64,000 bases of DNA from Zeugodacus cucurbitae (lineage: Eukaryota > Arthropoda > Insecta > Diptera > Tephritidae), in contig NC_071671.1 in assembly GCF_028554725.1 (NCBI RefSeq), forward strand, positions 28,954,001 to 29,018,000, in the 5' to 3' direction. The notes below the pieces were generated by a model. That model was given only the letters and a program-made list of their open reading frames with translations, did not search any database and was not told the DNA's origin. Made by a program: the position numbers and the translations under genes. Shown here piece by piece: positions 55,789 through 64,000 of the stretch. The stretch's first letter is position 1. Every line of letters begins with the position of its first letter.

Positions 55789-57336
55789 AATGTTCAATGT
55801 TGAGCGGAATAGCACAAAATAAACGTGCTCGCGTAGTTCAGTTTTACGATATTTAGAATTGTTAGAAGACAGGTGAATAAATAATTTATTCAAATTGTAT
55901 TTGAACATTTACAATCAATTTTTCATTACATAAATTCGCAAAACATTTTTTTTCTGAACAGATCACCACAAATTCTTGCAAAGATTTGCAATAGTTATGT
56001 TTCTGTTGCAAAATTACCCTCATATTGTACCTATTTGATTTGATTTGTTTATTGCACTTAAAGTTAAACAAGTATTTACATTATAAATAAAATAAAAGAT
56101 TTTTTTATTAAACACATTAAAAAATAATTGTTGTGAAAAAGTATTTTCCTCTGAATTATCTTAATTTTTCTTTATTTGAAGATTTATTATATTATTATAT
56201 TTAAAGATTAGAATTTTAACATATTTAATTTTAACCGAAAACATTCAGGCAACCTGGAATAGTGTCATAATGAGAATGAAAAGAGAAGCAGTGAGAGAGG
56301 GAGAGCAGTTCAAATGTCAACGTAACTTAGAGTTCTAAATTCAACAGACTTTCAAGTCAAGTCAAGCGTTCGGTAATCAAATACATGCAAGGTCCATTAA
56401 ACGGATCTTTTATGTGACAGTTCTCAAGTCTCTCTAGGTCAAGTCAATCATGGATAACTAGAGCTTTAGACTTGAGAACAAAAATTCACAATTTGCGGCC
56501 ATTCGTTGTCCGTGACAGCGAAGATGAGGCACATATTTACGCACATATGCATGGAAACAAATTTACAAACATTACGCGTATGGTTCTTTCGATTTTGTTT
56601 ACAATTACAAATTATGCTCGAAAGTTTATTCTTTTGGTACAGTAAAAGCTCCTTATTCGCGCTTCCTTTATTCGCGTTTTCACTATTCGCGGATTATAAT
56701 AGGTATCCAACTCAATATTCTTGTCAAATGGACTAATAAAAAAGTAAAATAGATCTTATTACAAGAAAATGTTAAATATTCCACTATTTTCGCAATATTT
56801 TTGAACATTTGGTAATATTTCCATAGGGCTCACATGGAACTGAACTCTTGTTCTTACCCATTTTTTAGAAAACTTTCAAAAAACACTTTAAATTAAATGG
56901 AACCAATAAACTTTTCACTTTTTTAATACTTTTTTTTAACCAGGTCGTGATTGCTAAGGTTTCGTTACATTGGCTTAATTATATGAGCACACCCGACTAG
57001 ATCACCTGCGAATTTATTTTAATTTTTTCGCCAACCACGATACTTATTACTCTGAATATGATCTTAGCAACTTCCCAACATACAACGCAACTTTTTTGCA
57101 TACCGTTATACAAATGAACAGATAATTCTGTGAATTTATTTTCAGAAACGTCGTTTTGCTAAGCAGTGGCTTAATTATGTGAGCACAAGTGTACGAGTAT
57201 GTATATTTTTAAACGTTGTTGTTCCGTTTATAGTAAAAGCCGCTTTGCGTGTTTTGTCTTTCACATTAGTTACAAAAATTGTGATCGAGTAACACGTCTC
57301 TACTGCACTCTTCCTAGTCCATAATGTCAACTAAAA

Positions 57337-58729
57337 ACATGTAAGGAAAGGCTAAGTTAGGGTGCAACCGAACATTTTATACTCTCGCAATTTATTGAAG
57401 GAATTTTATTAAGATAACACACAAATTTACCTATAAATTCGGCATAAAGTTTAATACAATAACGAAAATTGTCATATATAGTGTATGAGGGCTAAGGTAA
57501 TTCTTGAACCGATTTCATTTATTTTCACCAGCAAGGTACACTATATCCAAGACTATACACTCACTTAATTTTGCTAAGATATCTCACATATTAACCAATA
57601 CATACATATATGCGAAATAAAGCCCACCGTATTTTTGAAAAACTTATAATTAGGTATATGGGAGCTAGGAGATGTTATTACCAGATTTTAATAATCTTTG
57701 GAACAGAGACACACTATTAGAAGAAAACAATTTCCTCTGAATTACATTAAATTATCAAACCATATTTTCGGTTAAAATTTACCCTTAGGCGCGGAGTTCA
57801 ACATGTTCGATAACAGGGGCCTTGAAAAGTTATAGTCCGTTTTCGACAATTTTTTCTCAAGCGAAGCCAGAGATGATATGCAGTATTTGTGTAAAGTTTT
57901 ATTCCGCTATCTTCATTGGTTCCTTATGTATACATTATAAAGTGAAGGAATCAGGTGGAATTCAAAATTGAGTTATAAGAAAATAGTCGTGGTTGTGCAC
58001 CGATTTCGCCCATTTTTTATCCGTGTTTTCAGGGAGTCCATAAGTGGGCGATGCCACCCCCATTTTTCATTTTGTAAAAAAATCTGAGTGAAGCTTCCTT
58101 CTTCTATTTCTTCTGTAAAATTTAGTGTTTCTGACGTTTTTCGTTAGTGAGTTAACTCACATTTAGTAATTTTCAACCACACCTTTGTATGGGAGGTGGG
58201 CGTGGTTATTATCCGATTTCTTTCATTTTTGGACTGTATTAAGAAGTGGCTAAAAAAAATTGGTTCATATAGCTTTATTGGTTTGCGAGATATATACAAA
58301 TAACGGATTTGGGGGCGGGGACAGGCCCACTTCCCCAAAAAAATACATCCAAATATGCCCCTTCCTAGTGCGATCCTTTATTCCAAATTTTACTTTCATA
58401 ACTTTATTAATGGCTTTGTTATGACACGTTGTAGGTTTTTGGTTTTCGCCATTTTGTGGGCGTGGCAATGGTCCGATTTTGCCTCCTCAGGGTGCCAAGG
58501 AATACTTGTTCCAAGTTTCGTTAAGACATCTCAATTTTTACTCAAGTTATCCGTTGCACGGACAGACGGACGGACGGACGCACAGACAGACATCCGGATT
58601 TCAACTCGTCTCGTCATCCGGATCATTTTGATATATTTAACCCTATATCTAACTCGTTTAGTTTTATGACTTACAAACAACCGTTATGTGAACAAAACTA
58701 TAATACTCTCTTAGCAACTTTTGTTGCGA
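57337..58729 (+). mobile_element. DINE-1/mini-me-like repeat, copy E3
   Basis: As E1, with hairpin GTTAGGGTGCAACCGAAC, (GGAC)n at 58558-58580 and the complete 3' core. A ~20-bp deletion (CATTTTCGAAAGCAAC) lies near 58483. Confidence 0.82.
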
Positions 58730-58960
58730 CTGTGAAAACTGTGTTATCGCTTAAAGTGAAAATAGAAATGCTTGATCGTTTACGCCTTGGAGAGTCATTT
58801 GCATCCATATCACACTCATTCAATGTCAACGAATCAACTGTACGATCGATAAAAAAAATCTGTCTGTAGCTTCAACTTCACTGTCAGCTAAAATTGTTCG
58901 TGATCCAGCAATAGAAAAAATGGAAGTGGCGTTGTCATTATGGATCGAAGACAGCAACCA

Positions 58961-60248
58961 AAACAAGTAAGGAAGGGCTAAGTTCGGGTGTAACCGAACA
59001 TTTTATACTGTCGCAATTTATTTATTTAATTTCATTAATATAACACACAATTTGGGCCACATATTCGTCATATATGTATTTGGTATAAAGTCCATTGTAA
59101 GTTGGAAACCCTAATATTATGTATATGGGAGTTAGGTGAGTTATAACCGGATTTCACGTATTTTAGGCACGGAGACAAATTATTAAAAAAAAAACATATT
59201 TCCTCCGAATTTCTTCAAAATATCTGAGAGACTTACTTATATTTCCGATAAAAAAGAAACTAGACCCCCTGATGTCCTCATGTTCGATATATGGGGCCTT
59301 GAAAATGTATGGTCCGATTTCGACGATTTTTAGAAGGGCGATGCCACACTATAAATATAGTATTTGTGCAAAGTTCTGTTCCGATTTCTTCACTAGTGCT
59401 TACTTTATATAATGTAAAGTAAACAATTCAAATCGTCTTCAAAGTTCTGTTATATAGGAAGTAGGCGTGGTTGTAAAGCGATTTGGCCTGTTTTCACAAC
59501 ATTTCATTGGGATGTAAGGAAACTATTACAAACCAAGTTTCATTGGAATCGGTTGAGTAGTGCCTGAGATATGGTTTTTGACCCATAAGTGGGCAACGCC
59601 ACCATTTTGTAAAAAAATCTGAGTGCAGCTTCCATCTGCCATTTCTTATGTGAAATTTAGTGTTTTTGACGTTTTTCGTTAGTGAGTTAACCCACTTTTA
59701 CTAATTTTCAAACTAACCTTTGTATGGGAGGTGGGCGTGGTTATTATCCGATTTGCTCCATTTTTGGACTGTATAAGGTAGTACCTAAAAGAAACGACTC
59801 TAGAAAGTTTCCTTGCTATGCCTTTAGTAGTTTGCGAGATATGTACAAAAAACTTAGTAGGGGGAGGGGCCACGCCCACTTCCCCAAAAATTTTACATCC
59901 ACATATGCCCCTTCCTAGTGCGATCCTGCATACCAAATTTTACTTCCATAGCTTTATTTATAGCTTAGTTATGGCACTTTAAGTGTTTTCGGTTTTCGCC
60001 ATTTTGTGGGCGTCGCAGTGGTCCGATTACGCCCATTTTCGAACTTAACCTTCTTATGGTGCCAAGGAACACGTGTTCCAAGTTTCATTAATCTCAATTT
60101 TTACTCAAGTTACAGCTTGCACGGACGGACGGACGGACGGACGGACGGACAGACATCCGGATTTCAAAACTACTCGTCACCCTGATCACTTTGGACTATC
60201 AAAAATCTATAATACTCTCTTTAGCAACTTTTGTTGCGAGAGTATAAA
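58961..60248 (+). mobile_element. DINE-1/mini-me-like repeat, copy F3 (plus), complete
   Basis: AACAAGTAAGGAAGGGCTAA, hairpin GTTCGGGTGTAACCGAAC, TTTATACTGTCGCAA; full body; GGACGGACGGACGGACGGAC at 60123-60150; the core is shortened to TCAAAAATCTATAATACTC; end TTGTTGCGAGAGTATAAAA. 1.29 kb. Same subfamily as copy I. Confidence 0.84.
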
Positions 60249-60398
60249 AAGGGTGCCCCTGAGTAGTCCAATGGTCCAGGAGAAGGCAAAGCGTCTTTAC
60301 GCACATTTTAAAGAACCTGATGGTAGTTTTAGTTGTGAATGTACAGATGGAGGATTTCAAGCATCAAAAGGTTGGTTCAATAAATAAATAAGGTTTTT

Positions 60399-61695
60399 TT
60401 TTATACTCTCGCAACAAAAGTTGCTAAAGAGAGTTTTATAGTTTTGTCCACATAACGGTTGTTTGTAAGTCCTAAAACTAAACGAGTTAGATATAGGGTT
60501 ATATATACCAAAGTGATCAGGGTGACGAGTGAAGTTCAAATCCGGATGTCTGTCTGTCCGTCAGTGCAAGCTGTAACTTGAGTAAAAATTGAGATATCTT
60601 AATGAAACTTGGAACACGTATTCCTTGGCACCATAAGAAGGTTAAGTTCGAAAATAGGCGGAATCGGGACGCTGCCACGCCCACGAAATGGCGATAACCG
60701 AAAACACATAAAGAGCTATAACTAAGCCATAAAGCTATGAGAGCAAAATTTGGTACAAACGATTGTTCTAGGAAGGGGTATATTTGGATGTAATTTTTTT
60801 GAGAAAGTGGGCGTGGCCCCGCCCCTTCTAAGCTTTTTGTACATATCTCGTAAACTACTAAAACTATATAAACGAAACTTTCAGCAGTCGTTTTCTTCAG
60901 GTATTTCCTTAATAGTCCAAAAATGGAGGAAATCGGATAATAACCACGCCCACCTCCCATACAAAGGTTATGTTTAAAACTACTAAAAATGCTTTAATTT
61001 AGTAAGGAAAACCAACAGAAACCTTAAATTTCGATATAAAAAAGGTAAAAAAAATTTTAAATGGGCGTGGTCCCGCTCACTTATGGGTCAAAAGCCATAT
61101 CTCCGAAACTACTCGACCAATTTCAATAAAAAATTCGGTTTGTAATATTTTCCTTGCATCCCGATGATATGTTGTCCAAATCGGTTCACAACCACGCCTA
61201 CTTCCTATATACCAGAACTTTGAAGACGATCTGAATCGTTTACATTACAATATATAAAGAAAGCACTAGTGAAGAAATCGGAACAGAACTTTGCACAAAT
61301 ACTATATTTATAGTGTGGCATCGCCCTTCTAAAAATCGTCGAAATCGGACCATACATTTTCAAGGCCCCATATATCGAACATGAGGACATCAGGGGGTCT
61401 AGTTTCTTTTTTATCGGAAATATAAGTAAGTCTCTCAGATATTTTGAAGAAATTCGGAGGAAATATGTTTTTTTTTAATAATTTGTCTCCGTGCCTAAAA
61501 TACGTGAAATCCGGTTATAACTCACCTAACTCCCATATACATAATATTAGGGTTTCCAACTTACAATGGACTTTATACCAAATACATATATGACGAATAT
61601 GTGGGCCAAATTGTGTGTTATATTAATGAAATTAAATACATAAATTGCGAGAGTATAAAATGTTCGGTTACACCCGAACTTAGCCCTTCCTTACT
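60399..61695 (-). mobile_element. DINE-1/mini-me-like repeat, copy I (minus), complete
   Basis: TTTATACTCTCGCAACAAAA, core ACATAACGGTTGTTTG, GTCTGTCTGTCCGTC, body, then TTGCGAGAGTATAAAATGTT and hairpin GTTCGGTTACACCCGAAC, CTTAGCCCTTCCTTACT. 1.30 kb, inverted relative to F3 with only ~150 bp of Tigger sequence between them. Confidence 0.84.
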
Positions 61696-62738
61696 TTTTT
61701 TTTACAATTGTACCTAGTATACAATGATTAAATACTAACAACAATTCAATTCTAATAACTTAAAAATAATAATTAAAAGCTAAATGTTAGAAAAATTCAT
61801 TTGCTGCTACAGTTGCCTTGCTAAGTCTGAAGGCCTCTTACGTTTCAGTCGGTTTTCTCGTTCAGCAGTACCGATGAGTCTGGATGCCTCTTCATTTACA
61901 TGCTGTATAAGCCTCAATTCGTGAGTCTTTGCAAGTTTGGTTATTTCGTTCACTAATGAATTCACACCAAGATCACGGTGAAGGTCAGCAGATCTAATAT
62001 ACCAAGGAGCATTAACTATATTTCTTAGTACCTTATTTTGGAAGCGCTGAATGCAGGCAATACAGTTTTGAGTTGAGCAATCCCATAGTTGAGCTCCATA
62101 GGCCCAAATTGGTACTTGATTATATATAAACAGCTTGTTTGCGATTGAAAGCGTGGATCTCCTACCGACCAGATGGTAAAACTTAGCAAATTTTAAATCA
62201 AGCTCGCACCTTTTTTTCTTGACATGCTCTTTCCAGCGAAGTTTTGCATCTAGGGTGATTCCTAGGTACTTAGCATTATTGTGATTTGGTATAGGGGTAC
62301 CATTTATATAAATGGGATGGTATGATTGTTTTTTTAAAGTAAAGTCTACGTGCATTGATTTGGAATCGTTTAATTTAATGCGCCACTTGGAAGCCCATTT
62401 AGTAATTGCATTGATTGCTCTTTGCACTCGAAGGGTAGATATTGAGGTTGACTCTCCTGCTGCTAACAAGGCTGTGTCATCCGCAAAAGTTGCTGTCACG
62501 TAACTTGAGTCAGTGGGGATATCACTTGTAAAAAGCAAGTAAAGTATTGGCCCCAACACGCTTCCCTGTGGAACACCCGCTTCTATCGGTTGCAAGTTTG
62601 AGTATGCATCCTCTTGCTTTATGCGAAAGTATCTGTCTTTTACGTAGGAAGCAATTATTTCGCAATATTGTTTGGGTAACATGCATTTCAGTTTCAGCAG
62701 TAGACCCGAATGCCAAACTCTATCAAAAGCCTGAGACA
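61696..62738 (-). pseudogene. Jockey-type LINE, 3' half (RT and C-terminus), 5' truncated
   Basis: Reading leftward: DVSQAFDRVWHSGLLLKLKC, EAGVPQGSVLGPILYLLFTS, VTATFADDTALLAAGE (catalytic FADD), WRIKLNDSKSMHVDF, AKYLGITLDAKLRWKEHV, VPIWAYGAQLWDCST, VLRNIVNAPWYIR, ending at 61807 after RKRPSDLARQL. The 3' UTR ends in nine As (61697-61705 as Ts) abutting copy I. It is a different jockey-type family from the pair at 26-34 kb. The frame is open from the joint to the stop, with no lesion seen. At 62738 it is fused to an RTE fragment, and the fused frame reads a further ~26 nonsense residues. Confidence 0.87.
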
Positions 62739-62906
62739 CGTCTATATGATGAGGATTGTCGTATCGCAGTGGAGAGAAATCAGACTGCCTACCTCGCAAT
62801 GTTGCCATCGACCGCAACACGAGCGGGATGGGAAAGATACCGAGAGCTGAAGAGGGAATCGAGACGCATTTGCAGACAAAAAAAGAAAGAGGCCGAAATG
62901 CGTGAG
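62737..62906 (+). pseudogene. RTE-type LINE fragment
   Basis: Plus-strand YDEDCRIAVERNQTAYLAML, TRAGWERYRELKRESRRICR and KKKEAEMRE match the linker of the RTE copy at about 3532-3690 (YDEECRLAAERKQTAYLATL...). The fragment of about 57 codons is bounded on the left by the jockey-type RT and on the right by the hAT terminus. Confidence 0.85.
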
Positions 62907-63890
62907 TAGGGATGGCAAAAAAATTTTTTTAATCGATTAAATAATCAAATGATTAATTGCAAGATTTAAAAAAATAATTGCAATTAATGTAAAAAAATCG
63001 ATTAATCGATTAATTCCAATGTTTGCAACTTTGCGTAAAAATAAAACCAATAAAATATAGGAGACTGTATTCTTATTTCAAACATTCAAATTGTGTTCGT
63101 ATATACACAAAAACAAAAACGGAAATAAAATTAAAATATCATATTAAAAATTCATTTGTCTTAGCATAAAGGAAAATATATTCATTGAATATATTCAGAA
63201 AATTTAGAGGTCTGTTCAACCAAGTTTGAAGAAAAAGCAATTTCGATAAAATTTTTGTTGTCAAACGATTGCGTTTTTCGGTCGCAGTTGCACCCGCTTT
63301 TGAGAAAAGCCGCTCAGCTGGTACTGAGGTACCAAGTAGATGACAATACTTTTTTGAAAGTCCGTACAGTTTGGGTAAACGGTTTTCATTTCTTCCCAAG
63401 CATAAATAGTGTTTCGACTTAGTTCTAATACCTGACAATTCAAATAAAAGCTCAATTCATCTTGTGGAGATGTAAAATCGTTGTCCTTCCTCCTTCTTGT
63501 GTGCACTAGAGTGCACAAAATGGTGTCAGTGTCATCATCACTTAGGGAAACATTGTCTTTACTCCAAGATTGCAGAGTCTAATTTGTACACATATATTTA
63601 TATATACATAACTAGAAGAAATTTAAAATGTAATACCGATTGCTCCGACTTACCACCAATTTGCACGCTACAGTTGCATGCTTTAATTTTAAATGCTGCA
63701 ACATATTTGAAGTGTTATTAGAAAATTTTAAATTTTTGCAGCAAAGTTGACATTTAACGTAGTTATTGCTTATTTTATTAAAAAAATGTCCACACTTCGC
63801 TTTTAACTGGCGCCATTGCTCTTCAAACAACTGAACGTAAAATGCGTTTGACTTAACTGTAAATGCAGTGTTACCAGACATTCATTTGTT
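62907..63890 (-). mobile_element. hAT element, deletion derivative (BED finger + dimerisation domain)
   Basis: The 3' terminus TAGGGATGGCAAAAAAATTT begins at 62907 directly after GCGTGAG of the RTE fragment. Minus-strand coding: exon 1 from ATG 63881 has a BED finger (YVKCQLCCKNLKFSNNTSNM, C-x2-C and H-x4-H) and a GTAAGT donor at about 63651. After an AG at about 63584 the reading continues LQSWSKDNVSLSDDDTDTIL ... SPQDELSFYLNC. After a 1-nt frame change near 63378 come YGLSKKYCHLLGTSVPAERL, FSKAGATATEKRNRLTTKIL and LLFLQ, the hAT C-terminal dimerisation domain, ending at 63139. The whole catalytic core between them is missing. The 5' terminus is not identified and probably lies beyond the window. 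Confidence 0.78.
63139..63881 (-). pseudogene. hAT transposase remnant
   Basis: Coding content of the element above: about 76 codons of BED exon, an intron of about 67 nt, then about 140 codons of C-terminal part with one frameshift. hAT transposases are usually 600-700 aa, so about 400 residues including all three catalytic acids are deleted. If translated, the product would bind ends and dimerise but not cut; that is inference. Confidence 0.72.
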
Positions 63891-64000
63891 GATACTAAAC
63901 TACGTTGACATATAATTTAACTATGTTTACACCGTTTGCAATTTCGACCTTTGTAGCTAACTTAGATGAACATAAAATGTATTAAATTTCAAAATGCTGT
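63891..64000. other. Right window edge, no feature
   Basis: AT-rich; possibly still inside the hAT element, because no 5' terminal repeat matching TAGGGATGGC is seen before the edge. Confidence 0.3.

Larger units (their letters stand above)
53951..59138 (+). repeat. Tandem segmental duplication, unit 3 (5.2 kb)
   Basis: Same order again, but the LTR is not interrupted, the D copy is reduced, and the F copy continues past the joint point into a complete element, so this unit retains the original right flank. Confidence 0.9.
56640..60398 (+). pseudogene. Pogo/Tigger transposase gene, unit 3, interrupted by mini-me-like copies
   Basis: Terminus CAGTAAAAGCTCCTTATTCG at 56640. ATGTCAACTAAAAAC at 57324-57338 is the probable start; copy E3 is inserted right after it. 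Coding resumes at 58730 (VLSLKVKIEMLDRLRLGESF ... NVNESTVRSIKK), then after a small deletion STSLSAKIVRDPAIEKMEVA and LSLWIEDSNQ to 58960. F3 is inserted there, and coding resumes at 60249 with PLSSPMVQEKAKRLYAHFKE and GGFQASKGWFNK, the second CENP-B-type helix-turn-helix (KA..LY, F.AS.GWF). Copy I then interrupts it. The DDE domain is not in the window. Confidence 0.75.

Noticed and set aside
60073..60387. Single ORF of 104 codons
   Set aside because: Chimera of mini-me-like sequence and the Tigger second helix-turn-helix; only the part from about 60249 is real coding remnant.
1..64000. Bacterial or viral origin of the window
   Set aside because: Spliced transposases, LINEs with poly-A tails, Helitron and insect-type LTR elements indicate insect nuclear DNA; no operon structure or ribosome-binding pattern.

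Overview
This window looks like transposon-rich, non-coding chromatin from an insect, most probably a fly (Diptera). The base composition is AT-rich and the few inferable introns are short (46, 55 and 481 nt, GT-AG). The element families (jockey- and RTE-type LINEs, a Ty3/gypsy-type LTR element with a tRNA-Leu primer site, P/THAP, PIF/Harbinger, hAT, mariner, pogo/Tigger, Helitron, and a DINE-1/mini-me-like family with (GGAC)n tracts) fit a higher fly such as a tephritid. The species assignment is inference. I found no convincing single-copy host gene, no tRNA or rRNA gene, and no bacterial features.

Layout, left to right. 1-985 is the 5' part of a LINE running off the left edge (minus). 2.8-5.5 kb is an RTE-type LINE (plus) with a damaged endonuclease and one in-frame stop in the reverse transcriptase. 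5.5-15.6 kb holds two copies of a TIR-bearing repeat, a 392-bp MITE with a perfect 8-bp target duplication, a foldback-like pair of ~0.8-kb inverted arms enclosing a gypsy-type integrase scrap and a mariner-like MITE, and two mini-me-like copies. 15.78-17.62 kb is a PIF/Harbinger element with a spliced transposase and a small MADF/Myb-like ORF.

18.76-25.21 kb is a 6.4-kb block flanked by the 8-bp direct repeat GTGTGAAT. It carries a hAT-type dimerisation domain on the plus strand and an almost intact THAP/P-element-type transposase on the minus strand. A related unoccupied copy of its target lies at 10841-10848. 25.68-29.71 kb is a decayed jockey-type LINE with poly-A and a 9-bp target duplication. 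30.90-36.27 kb is a Helitron (TC...CTAG, 3' hairpin, Pif1 helicase remnants) into which a second copy of the same jockey family (minus) and a mini-me-like fragment have inserted.

37.915-43.468 kb is a complete-length but inactivated gypsy-type LTR element (minus), with 4-bp TTAT duplication, PBS, PPT, gag, protease, RT, RNase H remnant and integrase. Its 5' end, its 5' LTR and about 5 kb of flanking DNA are repeated in tandem three times (41807-48223, 48224-53950, 53951-59138). Each unit contains a gag fragment, an LTR, three mini-me-like copies and pieces of a pogo/Tigger transposase gene. A solo-LTR-like insertion is present in units 1 and 2 but absent from unit 3, which orders the duplications. 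58.96-61.70 kb is a large inverted pair of mini-me-like copies around a Tigger fragment. The right end holds a jockey-type LINE 3' half (minus), fused to an RTE fragment, and a hAT deletion derivative that keeps only its BED finger and C-terminal dimerisation domain.

The elements do not cooperate in a pathway. The window records layered insertion, internal deletion and tandem duplication. The THAP/P-type transposase (one 1-nt insertion from fully open) and the PIF/Harbinger transposase (all three catalytic acids, introns in phase) are the least decayed genes.
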